64,000 bases of DNA, from positions 496,001 to 560,000 of the forward strand of contig OZ244040.1 of the NCBI GenBank assembly GCA_965215035.1, read 5' to 3'. Positions 18,082-26,528 of this stretch are shown in pieces. The DNA is from Azophilus sp965215035. GTDB lineage: Bacteria; Pseudomonadota; Gammaproteobacteria; Pseudomonadales; Azotimanducaceae. Under the pieces are notes generated by a model. That model had not been told where the DNA came from, did no database searches, and saw nothing but the letters and a program-made list of their open reading frames with translations. Position 1 is the first letter of the stretch. Every line of letters begins with the position of its first letter. The translations under genes were made by a program, and so were the position numbers.

Positions 18082-18631
18082 CGGGGAACCGGTCGATCTC
18101 CAGGTGGCACGGGAGATCGAGCGGAGTACGGCGGCGGACGAGCTGCAATCTCGCCTCGGGACGATAAAGAGGGAACTGCGGGAGCTGCCCGGTATCGAAC
18201 CGCCGGCCGGCGCATGGCACGCCATACGAGCTGCCGGCGCTAAGAGGGAAAGGCGCCCCAAGATGCCCGCGCTACTGGCGACGGCCGCCGGAATCTTCCT
18301 GGCGGCGATGCTAACCGTTGTCTTGGTCGATTCTCCAGAGACGGATAGGCGCCCGGGGGCGCTGGCGGAGCCAGACCTAGCGGCGCTGATCAGGCGCTCG
18401 CAGGAGCTGGAATCCCGGATCGTTCCAGCCTGGTTCGCGCAGCCTACGCCCAGTCAGCAGGCACTAGTGTATCGAATCGCCGACATCGACGCGGAGTTAT
18501 TCGGGCTCTACGGTGAAGGAACGGCCGATGCCGCCCGGCAAGCGACGCTCTGGCGGCAGCGAGTCGAGATGCTGGAGAGCCTACAGACGGTACAGCGGGG
18601 CCAGGCCCTCCTACGGCCGGCGGCCTACTAG
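18035..18631 (+). CDS. Single-pass membrane protein, probable anti-sigma partner
   Basis: The 198-residue protein has a charged N-terminal segment of about 75 residues and one hydrophobic helix at about 77-98 (MPALLATAAGIFLAAMLTVV). A periplasmic tail of about 100 residues contains helical, Arg/Glu-rich stretches. I recognise no named domain. Topology and the 47-base overlap with the ECF sigma gene suggest translational coupling and an anti-sigma function similar to RseA; this is inferred from context. GGAGAAAGAG precedes the ATG. The TAG stop (18629-18631) is the outer TAG of a family-1 repeat, so the original C-terminus may have been different. Confidence 0.7.
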   Translation: MRAKEPTLSELLAHRDGEPVDLQVAREIERSTAADELQSRLGTIKRELRELPGIEPPAGAWHAIRAAGAKRERRPKMPALLATAAGIFLAAMLTVVLVDSPETDRRPGALAEPDLAALIRRSQELESRIVPAWFAQPTPSQQALVYRIADIDAELFGLYGEGTADAARQATLWRQRVEMLESLQTVQRGQALLRPAAY

Positions 18632-18738
18632 GGGAACTCTGATCCAGTTGATGTTGACGGGCACCATGCTACATAACCGATTGATTTTACTTGGCGCTAT
18701 CAGGTAATGGCGTACTTGTTCGGACCTTTCCCAACCTA
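18629..18738. repeat. MITE-like element, family 1 variant, copy C
   Basis: The element starts TAGGGGAACTCTGAT and ends with a segment reading TAGGTTGGGAAAGGTCCG on the other strand. Its interior (GGGCACCATGCT, then CGCTATCAGGTAATGGCGTACTTGTTC in part) matches the inverted copy at 39445-39549. A partial tail (AGTGGCGTACTTGTTCAGAC) repeats at 18779-18808. The left TAG is the stop codon of the membrane protein gene. The rest of the 18632-18930 spacer carries no gene I can support. Confidence 0.7.
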
Positions 18739-18930
18739 GTGCATGTGCACAAGAAAGACGCATATGAACACATCAAGTAGTGGCGTACTTGTTCAGACCT
18801 TTCCCAACGGGTGCCGGATGCGCTCGTATTCTTCTAGGGAAAATGACGCTTTCGCGAACCAAGTCGCGCAGGCACAGCGGCAAAGCGCCCGAGACGGCCT
18901 TTCCGAACAACCAACACGGAGGATATTGAC

Positions 18931-19839
18931 ATGAAGATGAGTCAAATCGTGCTCGCCGCCTGGGCGGCAACCACCCTAGTCGTGGCGCCACTCACCGGCC
19001 TAGCAGCCGACGGGCAGGCGGAGGACGAAGACTGGCGCCAAGCCCTGGAAGCCCACAAGGCGGAGATGAAATCGGCATTGGACGAAGCCCGCGCCGAACT
19101 GGACCGGGCGGCCAAGCAGCTCGCAGAGGTTTACCGGCGCAGCTACGAAGACAACTTCGAGCATTTCCGACACCCGCATTTGCACGCCGCCCGCAGGGCT
19201 ATGCTCGGCGTGCTGTTGGGCGAGGGCGGCGACGACGACGGTGTTCCCCTGGCCGGCATAACGCCCGGTGCCGGCGCCGCCGAGGCGGGCCTTGGTGCCG
19301 GCGACAAGCTGGTGATGATTGGCGATGTGCGCCTCGACGAGGGGGATGGCCGCAAGGCGCTGCTGTCGTTCATGGAATCTGTGGAACCCGGCGATGCGGT
19401 GGCCGTGCGGTATCTCCGCGATGGCGAACTACAGGACGCGGTGATCGATACCACATCCGCATTCAAGATGGGATCCACAACCCTGGCCCGGCGGTTCGGC
19501 AAGGAATTGCGGGAACGATGGCCGCACGGCGACTTCGATATCGACATTCCATTCGTCGAAATCGAGCGTGTCCACATCAAACAGGGGCCACGGTTCATCG
19601 ACTTGGACGAGACCCTTGGCGACTATTTCGGCGTCGACTCCGGCGTGCTGGTGCTGAAGGCACCGAAGGAAGGCGAACTCAGGAGCGGCGACGTTCTGCT
19701 GACACTCGACGGCGATTCGGTGGCCTCGGCGCGGGACGCCCGCCGGATGCTCGCGCTTGCCGACGAGCCGCTTAGTGCCGAGATAAGGCGCAAGAATCGT
19801 CGCCGCTCCGTGCAGGTCGAGCCACAGCACTTCCAGTGA
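18931..19839 (+). CDS. Periplasmic protein with two PDZ domains
   Basis: The 302-residue protein starts with a signal peptide (MKMSQIVLAAWAATTLVVAP) cleaved near Ala-Ala at about residue 26. An acidic helical stretch follows at 27-75. A first PDZ-like domain includes VPLAGITPGAGAAEAGLGAG at about 107-126, and a second near the C-terminus includes GVLVLKAPKEGELRSGDVLL. No serine-protease triad is present, so it is not a DegP or DegS protease. Its position after the sigma/anti-sigma pair suggests it senses or presents misfolded envelope proteins. ACGGAGGATATTGAC gives a strong ribosome site. Confidence 0.8.
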   Translation: MKMSQIVLAAWAATTLVVAPLTGLAADGQAEDEDWRQALEAHKAEMKSALDEARAELDRAAKQLAEVYRRSYEDNFEHFRHPHLHAARRAMLGVLLGEGGDDDGVPLAGITPGAGAAEAGLGAGDKLVMIGDVRLDEGDGRKALLSFMESVEPGDAVAVRYLRDGELQDAVIDTTSAFKMGSTTLARRFGKELRERWPHGDFDIDIPFVEIERVHIKQGPRFIDLDETLGDYFGVDSGVLVLKAPKEGELRSGDVLLTLDGDSVASARDARRMLALADEPLSAEIRRKNRRRSVQVEPQHFQ

Positions 19840-19980
19840 ATCTGCGCTGCCCTGTTGCCATGCGGCATCGGTAGTCGGTCGCGAGGCATTGTGGATCATG
19901 TCGAACTTGCCGAAGACCGCCTTCGCGATGCTGCAAACGGGCGTTCGCGAGCTGATCGCGAAGGACATGCCCATTCCCGA

Positions 19981-20021
19981 CTCTGAACGAGGCGGAGATG
20001 GACTTGTTCAGAGCTTCCCTA
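19981..20021. repeat. Family-1 terminus/hairpin at the glk stop codon
   Basis: CTCTGAACGAG and CTTGTTCAGAG form an 11-bp stem (one mismatch) around a 10-base loop. The outer part GAGCTTCCCTA is the family-1 terminus TAGGGAAGCTC seen on the other strand. The TAG of this terminus is the stop codon of glk. It sits between two convergent genes, where it could also act as a terminator. Only one end of the element is clear. The remaining 19840-19980 spacer has no recognised gene. Confidence 0.55.
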
Positions 20022-20987
20022 GAACGGATCGGGCGACTGTCTAGTCACCTCGCTGGCGCCGAGCAGGCCCGGCTGGGGATGCTTGATCACCAGGGTGGGA
20101 ATCTTCTCCATGATCGCCCGGTGCCGGCCCTTGTTCTCGAAACCCGATCGAAAACGGCTCGCCAAGAGCATGGGCAGGTGTCGCCCGACGATACCGCCGG
20201 CGATGTAGATGCCCTGGAACGCCCCCATGGACAAAGCCAGGTTGCCGGCGACCTGCCCGAGCAGCTCGAAGAACAGACCGACGGATCGGGTAGCCGCCGC
20301 CTCGCCCGAGTGGGCTTGCGCAAAAATCTGCGCCGCATCCATCTTCCCATCACGGCCTAGATGAAGCGCCCAGTGGATGTTCTCCAACCCTGCCCCGGAA
20401 GCCACCCGCTCATCGGAAACCCGTTCGTATCGGCCCTGCAGCCGGACCAGCAGCTCGCGCTGCACCGGCGTCTCCGGAGCGAAGCCGACATGGCCGGCTT
20501 CGCAGGCCAGCGCCTGGGTCAGCCCGCCGCGGCGCAGGAGCCCAGCGGCACCCAGACCGGTGCCTGGGCCCAAGACGCCGACGGTGTAGTGGGCACGGGT
20601 CAGATCGGGCGGCGGCGGCTCGCCAATGACGTGATAATCGTCCTGCCCCAACAGGGGGAGAGCGTAGGCGACGGCTTCGAAATCGTTGATCAGTCGCACC
20701 CGATTGGTGGCGAAAGCCGCCCTAAGGGGATCTTCGGAGATGCGCCAGCGGCTGTTGGTGAACTGTACCGCGCCGCCCACTATCGGCCCCGCCACCGCCA
20801 GACAGATGCTGTCGGTGCCTTGTAACCCGACATCATCGAGATACGCCCGAACGGCCTGCTCCAGGGAGGGGTGGTCCGCGCAGGCGTATACGCGCTCCTC
20901 CAAATATCCCGGGCGGTTTGCCCGTGCGAGCGCGAAGCGGGCGTTGGTGCCGCCAATATCGCCGATCAGGCAGCGGTGGGAGTTCAT
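20019..20987 (-). CDS. glk: Glucokinase
   Basis: The 322-residue protein begins MNSHRCLIGDIGGTNARFAL, the phosphate-binding motif of the bacterial hexokinase-type glucokinase family. It also has INDFEAVAYALP with the catalytic aspartate, GVLGPGTGLGAAGLL, the CEAGHVGFAP motif and GIYIAGGIVGR. It phosphorylates glucose with ATP in the cytoplasm. Length is normal. The final codons run into a MITE-like terminus, which provides the TAG stop. No glycolytic neighbours are present. Confidence 0.95.
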   Translation of the reverse strand: MNSHRCLIGDIGGTNARFALARANRPGYLEERVYACADHPSLEQAVRAYLDDVGLQGTDSICLAVAGPIVGGAVQFTNSRWRISEDPLRAAFATNRVRLINDFEAVAYALPLLGQDDYHVIGEPPPPDLTRAHYTVGVLGPGTGLGAAGLLRRGGLTQALACEAGHVGFAPETPVQRELLVRLQGRYERVSDERVASGAGLENIHWALHLGRDGKMDAAQIFAQAHSGEAAATRSVGLFFELLGQVAGNLALSMGAFQGIYIAGGIVGRHLPMLLASRFRSGFENKGRHRAIMEKIPTLVIKHPQPGLLGASEVTRQSPDPF

Positions 20988-21164
20988 GGGGGAATTGCGC
21001 GTCAGATCGAGCGCGTAGTCAAGCTATCATTTATGCAATGATGGCGATGCGGTGGTGTCGAGTTCCGGATGATCCTGGCCACCCCAGGTCGTCAGATAGC
21101 CGCTTTGGGCCATCTCCTGGAATGTCGACAACAGATCTTTCCACGTGACACCAGGAGCGTCACT

Positions 21165-21995
21165 ATGGCCTATGACTATCAGAGGCTCGCTGTGGACATT
21201 GTCGACGGCGTCGCCAAGGTTACCTTCGATAACCCGCCCATCAACCTGATCGATCGGCAGCTCTTCATAGAACTCCTTAAGCTTTCAGCGGAACTGAAAG
21301 CAGACCCGGACCTATCGGTGGTGGTGCTCAAAAGCGCCGATGCGGACTTCTTCCTGGCCCACTTCGATGTGCAGGCCATCCTGGCCATGCCCGTGCATGC
21401 GCCAGCGGAGCGGGATGCGGAGCTGAACCCCTTCCACCAGCTATGCGAGCGCCTGCGCACCATGGACAAGGTTACCATCGCCCAGATCGAAGGCCGGGTG
21501 GGGGGCGGCGGCAACGAACTGGCGGCAAGCTGCGACCTGCGCTACGGGGTGCGCGGCAAGACCCTCATCAACCAGATGGAGGTGCCGTTGGGGATACTGC
21601 CGGGCGGCACCGGCACTCAGCGCCTGCCGCGCCTGGTGGGGCGCGGCCGAGCCTTGGAGATCATCTTAGGAGGAGACGACTTGGATGCCGAGACCGCCGA
21701 GCGTTGGGGCTACCTGAACCGCATCTTCGCCGCCGAGGAAATAGGCCCTTTCGTGGATCGGCTGGCCCGCCGCATCGCTGCCTTTCCCGTCGCCGCGGTG
21801 CGCCTGGCCAAACAGTCCGTGGACTGCGCGGAGAAGCCCCTTGCGGAGGGCCTGCTGGATGAGGCCTACCTGTTCCAACGCCTCCTGCGCAACGAAAGCG
21901 CCCGCACAGCCATGAGCCGGTTTCTGCAGTTGGGCGGCCAGACCAGGGCCGGGGAGCTGCGCGTCAACGAACTCTGCGCGGACACCAATCCGTGA
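21165..21995 (+). CDS. Enoyl-CoA hydratase/isomerase family protein
   Basis: A 276-residue crotonase-fold protein. The oxyanion-hole loops are visible at about residues 60-70 (KSADADFFLAHFDV) and 105-120 (GRVGGGGNELAASCDLRYG), with the glycine-rich segment typical of the superfamily. The usual second catalytic glutamate is not obvious, so hydratase, isomerase or another crotonase chemistry is possible. CAGGAGCGTC upstream of ATG 21165 sets the start. It stands alone between glk and the flavin reductase gene. Confidence 0.82.
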   Translation: MAYDYQRLAVDIVDGVAKVTFDNPPINLIDRQLFIELLKLSAELKADPDLSVVVLKSADADFFLAHFDVQAILAMPVHAPAERDAELNPFHQLCERLRTMDKVTIAQIEGRVGGGGNELAASCDLRYGVRGKTLINQMEVPLGILPGGTGTQRLPRLVGRGRALEIILGGDDLDAETAERWGYLNRIFAAEEIGPFVDRLARRIAAFPVAAVRLAKQSVDCAEKPLAEGLLDEAYLFQRLLRNESARTAMSRFLQLGGQTRAGELRVNELCADTNP

Positions 21996-22297
21996 TGAGC
22001 CTCTGACAGGACTATCCCAAAGTCGCCTACCAACCCTCGGCAAAGCCCTATATAGATGGTTTATGAATGTTTTTCGGAAGATTCCGCGATATTCTGCGGC
22101 ATCTAATGATCTTTCAGAAATTTTCTTTCAAGAGCGAACACCTTGGGATGGCCCTGGGAGCTTCTGAACAGTTCGCGTTTGCTCTTCGGAAGGGGCCAAA
22201 GGGCGCTTAAGACATATGGCTCATTGTTTGATGACTGCCACACGGCTGCGCCGCACCACTAGGCGGCGCGATGCCGAAAAGGGAGAACGCTCAACCC
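21996..22297. other. AT-richer intergenic region; no gene seen
   Basis: This roughly 300-base stretch is noticeably richer in A and T than its surroundings, for example TTTATGAATGTTTTTCGG. It contains no coding frame I can support. A small GC hairpin (GCGCCGC against GCGGCGC) lies at about 22248-22269, just before the next gene. It probably holds the promoter of the flavin oxidoreductase gene. Confidence 0.35.
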
Positions 22298-24256
22298 ATG
22301 ACCTTATATAACCGACTGTTCGAGCCCGTTCAAATCGGCTCGGTCACCATCAGGAACCGTATCGTGCGCTCGGCGCATTCCACCGGATTGGACGACGCGG
22401 CCCTGATCGCCTATCACGAGGCCCGGGGCCGGGGCGGGGTCGGCATGTCCACCATCGAGGCGACCAGCGTGCATCCCCTGGCACCTGGGCGCACCCCACT
22501 GTGGGACGATTCCTGCCTGCCTTACCTCCGCCAGATTGCCGATCGCATCCGGCCAACGGGCATGAAGCTGCTGTTGCAGCTCTACCATCCCGGTGCCGGC
22601 TACGCCGAGGCGGCGGGCATGCCGGAGCACTGGTCGGCGAGCGCCATTCCCAACCCCATGGCCGGGGTCGTTCCCATCGCCATGACCCAATCCATGATCG
22701 ACGATGTGGTGGAGCACTTCGCCAATGCGGCACGGCGATGCCGGGATGCCGGCTTGGATGGCGTCGACATCCACGCCTCCAGCGGCTACCTGATCCACGA
22801 GTTCCTATCCCCGGCCCTGAACAAGCGCAGCGACCGGTACGGCGGCTCGTTCGAGAACCGGCTGCGCTTCCTCGACGAGATCATCGCCGCCGTGCGCGGG
22901 GCTGTTGGCGACAGCGAATTCGCGGTGGGCGTGCGCCTGCCCAATGAAGACCATGTGCCGGGCGGCCTGACGGCCAGCGACAACGCACGCATCGCCGCCG
23001 CCGTGGATAATCGGGTCGACTACATATCGCTGCACATGGGCGCCTATTGGCGCTTTCACAAGCTGATCGCGCCGGCCGACGATCCTCTGGGGGTCGAGAT
23101 GCCGGCCAACGAGGTCATCGCCCCGGACTTGTCGAGCCCGGTCATGGTGGTCGGGCGCATTATGACTCTCGACCATGCCCTGCACATCGTCGATAGCGGT
23201 GCTGCACAGATGGTATCCATGGTGCGGGCATTGATCGCGGACCCGGAGCTGGTCAACAAGGCGCGGCGGCGGGAGGAGCATCGCGTGCGGCCCTGTATCG
23301 GCACCAACATGGGTTGCGTCGGCCAGTTGATGACCAACGGCCGGGTGAGCTGCGTGGTCAACTTCACCAACGCCCGGGAATACCAGCTTACCTACGAACC
23401 GGAGGATCGCGTTACGGCTCCCAAGAAAATCCTGGTAGCCGGTGGCGGCCCGGCGGGGCTTGAGTTTGCGCGCAACGCGGCGTTGCGCGGCCACGAGGTC
23501 GAGCTACACGAAGCCATGCGACGCCTTGGCGGACAGGTGGCCATAGCCGCCAGCGCACCGCACCGGGCGGATGTGGGCGCGATTATAGGCTGGCTTGAAC
23601 AGGAGCTCGAAACCTTGGGCGTCGGCGTGCGGCTGAATTCGCCGGTGGACAGCGCAACCATCGCGGCGGCCGACCCGGATGAGGTGGTCATCGCCACGGG
23701 CACCACACCGCGCACCGACGGTTTCCAACTCGCCACTCCCGCCGCGCCTGTTCCAGGATTCGATTTGCCCCATGTACATACCTCCTGGGATTTCTTCGGC
23801 TTCGGGCGCAAGCCGCGTATCAACGGCCCGACCCTAGTCTACGACGACACGGGTTCGTTCGAGGCCATTTCCGTGGCGGACGTGCTGTTGCAGGCCGGTG
23901 CGCCGGTGACCCTGGTATCTAGGCTGGATGCTATCGGCGGCTCGCTGCCCTTTCCGCCCGTCACCGCCGGGGCAGCGCGGGAACGGCTGTTTGCCGGGAA
24001 CTTCGACTTCATCGGCGGGCACTACATTCGCCGCATCACACCCGAGGCCGTGGAGATCGGTGTTCTATTCACAAAACGGGTGCGGCAGGTGCAGGCTGGG
24101 CTGGTCGTGCTTGTCGGCTACAACGAGCCAAACCGCGAGCTTGCCGAGGCAACGGCGGATTCTTCGATTCCCTGCCACCTAATCGGCGATGTGCGGGGCC
24201 GCAACAGCATCCTGAGCGCCATGCACGCCGGTGCCGCCCTGGGGCGGGCGATCTGA
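22298..24256 (+). CDS. NADH:flavin oxidoreductase / 2,4-dienoyl-CoA reductase-type protein
   Basis: The 652-residue protein has an old-yellow-enzyme TIM barrel (residues 1-330, with HASSGYLIHEFLSPALNKRS), an Fe-S linker and a C-terminal FAD/NAD(P) domain (ILVAGGGPAGLEFARNAALR). This is the FadH/trimethylamine-dehydrogenase/DgcA layout. In the Fe-S loop Cys333, Cys340 and a later Cys are present. The residue that is the second cysteine in FadH (CIGC) is threonine here (CIGTNMGC), so one usual 4Fe-4S ligand is missing. The substrate is unknown; a role in methylated-amine or enoate reduction is possible. The ATG at 22298 follows GGGAGAA; the upstream ATG at 22271 is an alternative. Confidence 0.82.
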   Translation: MTLYNRLFEPVQIGSVTIRNRIVRSAHSTGLDDAALIAYHEARGRGGVGMSTIEATSVHPLAPGRTPLWDDSCLPYLRQIADRIRPTGMKLLLQLYHPGAGYAEAAGMPEHWSASAIPNPMAGVVPIAMTQSMIDDVVEHFANAARRCRDAGLDGVDIHASSGYLIHEFLSPALNKRSDRYGGSFENRLRFLDEIIAAVRGAVGDSEFAVGVRLPNEDHVPGGLTASDNARIAAAVDNRVDYISLHMGAYWRFHKLIAPADDPLGVEMPANEVIAPDLSSPVMVVGRIMTLDHALHIVDSGAAQMVSMVRALIADPELVNKARRREEHRVRPCIGTNMGCVGQLMTNGRVSCVVNFTNAREYQLTYEPEDRVTAPKKILVAGGGPAGLEFARNAALRGHEVELHEAMRRLGGQVAIAASAPHRADVGAIIGWLEQELETLGVGVRLNSPVDSATIAAADPDEVVIATGTTPRTDGFQLATPAAPVPGFDLPHVHTSWDFFGFGRKPRINGPTLVYDDTGSFEAISVADVLLQAGAPVTLVSRLDAIGGSLPFPPVTAGAARERLFAGNFDFIGGHYIRRITPEAVEIGVLFTKRVRQVQAGLVVLVGYNEPNRELAEATADSSIPCHLIGDVRGRNSILSAMHAGAALGRAI

Positions 24257-24336
24257 GTCGCGGCATGCCGGCCCGGCCGCGGGCCGGGCCGGCAAACGTG
24301 CGCAACAACCCCCATCCACCCGTATCCCTCTGGAAT

Positions 24337-24521
24337 CTAGTATCGTGTCCCGCAAATAGGTGTGATTATTCGTGGCCGTTTCGGCCCCCGGCTTCGTTGC
24401 TTCGCCTTGTGTGGGGCCTGCCACACAGCGTTGTCGCCCTTTCCGGTAACGGAAAGGTCCTCGCCGGGAACCAAAACGGCCTGGCGACCAAAGCCCACTT
24501 ACTTGCGGGACACGACACTAG
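24337..24521. repeat. 185-bp fully palindromic MITE-like element
   Basis: The ends CTAGTATCGTGTCCCGCAA (left) and CTAGTGTCGTGTCCCGCAA (right, other strand) are near-perfect inverted repeats. The interior continues to pair, for instance GGCCGTTTCGG with its counterpart near 24470. The whole element could therefore fold as one long hairpin. TA is present at each outer edge. It sits 43 bp from the insertion sequence at 24564. It encodes nothing. The remainder of 24257-24563 has no gene. Confidence 0.7.
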
Positions 24522-24563
24522 GCTCGACAAGGTGCCGGGACGGGTGTAGCGAACAATCCGGCA

Positions 24564-26088
24564 TGTAAGCCCAAAGCGGTAATGTCCCCTTTCTCCAATT
24601 CTAAAATGTCCCCTTTTGTTCGAGGGGGAGTCGGTGGAACTGGGCAACGGAACGGGGACAATGAGTTACCAGGAAGCGGATCGCGCGGGTGTGATTGGGG
24701 CCGTGGTGGAGAAGCGTTTGCGGCAGCGCGAGGCGGCGACAGGGCTTGGGATCGGTGTGCGCCAAGTCAAGCGGCTGGTTCGGCGGTACCGGTCGGACGG
24801 TCCGGCGGGGCTGGTATCGGGTCATCGCGGGAAGCGGCCGAACAATGCCATCGGAGAGGGGGTTCGGCGGGAGGTTCTGGCCTTGGTGCGGGATCGCTAC
24901 GCGGACTTCGGGCCGACGTTGGCGCGTGAGAAGTTGGTGGAGGAGCACGGTTACCGGCTGTCGGCGGAGACGTTGCGGCAGTGGATGATGGCGGGGGGAT
25001 TGTGGCGCGCCAAGGCGCGGCGCGAGGTGCGGGCGCATCCGCGGCGGCCGCGGCACGCGTGCGTGGGGGACTTGGTGCAGATCGACGGTTCGCCGCACGA
25101 GTGGTTCGAGGATCGGGGTCCGGTGTGCACGCTGATCGTGTATGTGGACGATGCCACGGCGCGGTTGCTGGCGGCGGGATTTTTCCCCTCGGAGACGACC
25201 GAGGCGTACATGAGCACGACGCGGGCGCATCTGGCGGCCCGCGGTCGGCCGGTGGCGTACTACTCGGACCGATACGGTGTGTTCCGGGTCAACCGGAGGG
25301 ACAAGGAGAACGAGTTGACGCAGTTCGGCCGGGCGCTCAGGACGTTGGACATCGCCTCGATCCACGCCGGCGGTCCCCAGGCGAAGGGGCGCGTGGAACG
25401 GGCCAACCGGACGCTTCAGGACCGGCTGGTGAAGGAGATGCGGTTGCGCGGGATCAGCGACATGGAGGCCGGCAACGCGTACTTGCCGACGTTCATGGCG
25501 GACTTCAACCGGCGCTTTGCGGTGGCGCCGCGGGATCCGGTGGACGCGCACCGCGAAGTGCTGCACGACGCCAGGGAGTTGGACCTGATCCTGAGCGAGC
25601 ATCATGAGCGCAAGCTGACGAAGGACCTGACCATCCGGTTCCAGAACCGCGAGTATCGGGTGACGGGGCGCGGCAAGGGGTATCGTCCGCGCGGCGCGGC
25701 GGTGACGGTATGCCGGGCGTTCGACGGTTCGGTAACCGTGCTGCGCGGCGGGCGGGAGCTGCCGGTTCGGTTGTTCGGGGAGGGCGAGGCGGCGGTGGCG
25801 GTGCGGGACGAAAAGACGGTGGCGCGGTGCGTGGACCGGATCAAGGAGGAACAGCAATCGCGCCCGGCCTACAAGCCGGCCCCGGACCACCCTTGGCGGC
25901 GGGCGTGGAAGCCCCACGCCGACGGGGTCGCCGCCGGATGAACCCCGCGCGCATCGGCCTTGGGCTTCGGTCGCTCCGCTCCCTGCGCCCAAGGCCGATG
26001 CCGGACCGCCACTGGTGTTTGGCAAGACCAGACCAAAGGGGACATTTCTGCTTTGGAGAAAAGGGGACATTTCTGCTTTGCGTTTACA
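24564..26088 (+). mobile_element. Insertion sequence, IS1202/ISNCY type, complete with target duplication
   Basis: A 1525-bp element is flanked by exact 15-bp direct repeats GCGAACAATCCGGCA at 24549-24563 and 26089-26103. Its termini are long imperfect inverted repeats. The left begins TGTAAGCCCAAAGCGG and the right, on the other strand, TGTAAACGCAAAGCAG. Each is followed by two copies of AATGTCCCCTTT. Subterminal AATGTCCCC repeats and a long target duplication are known of the IS1202 family. A single transposase gene fills the element. The intact reading frame and perfect duplication indicate a recent insertion. Confidence 0.88.
24661..25941 (+). CDS. IS1202/ISNCY family transposase
   Basis: A 426-residue protein has an N-terminal helix-turn-helix region (about residues 5-70). 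A DDE integrase-fold core follows: DLVQIDGSPHEWF holds the first aspartate, AYYSDRYGVF the second, and GRVERANRTLQDRL the glutamate. The C-terminal part, including KGYRPRGAAVTVC, is characteristic of this transposase group. The start is taken at ATG 24661 (MSYQEADRAGV); a TTG in frame at 24616 would add 15 residues. The enzyme would recognise the AATGTCCCC-containing ends. Confidence 0.9.
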   Translation: MSYQEADRAGVIGAVVEKRLRQREAATGLGIGVRQVKRLVRRYRSDGPAGLVSGHRGKRPNNAIGEGVRREVLALVRDRYADFGPTLAREKLVEEHGYRLSAETLRQWMMAGGLWRAKARREVRAHPRRPRHACVGDLVQIDGSPHEWFEDRGPVCTLIVYVDDATARLLAAGFFPSETTEAYMSTTRAHLAARGRPVAYYSDRYGVFRVNRRDKENELTQFGRALRTLDIASIHAGGPQAKGRVERANRTLQDRLVKEMRLRGISDMEAGNAYLPTFMADFNRRFAVAPRDPVDAHREVLHDARELDLILSEHHERKLTKDLTIRFQNREYRVTGRGKGYRPRGAAVTVCRAFDGSVTVLRGGRELPVRLFGEGEAAVAVRDEKTVARCVDRIKEEQQSRPAYKPAPDHPWRRAWKPHADGVAAG

Positions 26089-26183
26089 GCGAACAATCCG
26101 GCATAGCCTCGCCGGTGCCCCCGCGGTTAGAATACGCGCGCCCGCGACTCCGGGCATGCCGGATAACCTTGGAGAAACAACAG

Positions 26184-26399
26184 ATGAAACTGGCCCTATC
26201 CCTTGTGGTTTGGACACTGATCGCCTTGGCCGCGTTGTTCGCTCTCGGCCCCGACACCAGCCGCGACCTGCCCAAACCAAAATCACCCCCGTCCCACCCG
26301 GCGCAGCATGCGTCGGTACCGTCGATGGGTCTGCTTGCCCCAGCCCTTGCCGCCGGGACGAAGCGCACCGCCGCCGTGTCGGCCTTCTCGACGGTCTGA
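26184..26399 (+). CDS. Small protein with N-terminal membrane helix, unknown
   Basis: A 71-residue frame starts MKLALSLVVWTLIALAALFA, a clear hydrophobic helix or signal sequence. A proline-rich and then alanine-rich tail follows. GGAGAAACAACAG lies directly before the ATG, which supports translation. I recognise no family. It begins 80 bases after the insertion sequence's target repeat, so the insertion may have separated it from its original promoter. It may be a genuine small membrane protein or a chance frame. Confidence 0.4.
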   Translation: MKLALSLVVWTLIALAALFALGPDTSRDLPKPKSPPSHPAQHASVPSMGLLAPALAAGTKRTAAVSAFSTV

Positions 26400-26528
26400 A
26401 CACCCCGCGTTGGCACCCTAAAACCGCAGGTAACCGTGACGATGCCGATATTCGCCGCTAAATCACGCGGGTGGCTGCACCAGCGGGCACCGCACAGCCG
26501 CCTTGCCGGGCGCGGTGCGGTGGGTGCG

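Noticed and set aside
18743..18934. Small plus-strand frame before the PDZ gene
   Set aside because: It includes part of a MITE-like repeat and has no ribosome site or recognisable sequence.
24601..26403. A 600-residue minus-strand open frame across the insertion sequence
   Set aside because: It is antisense to the transposase, arginine- and proline-rich, and has no recognisable domain.
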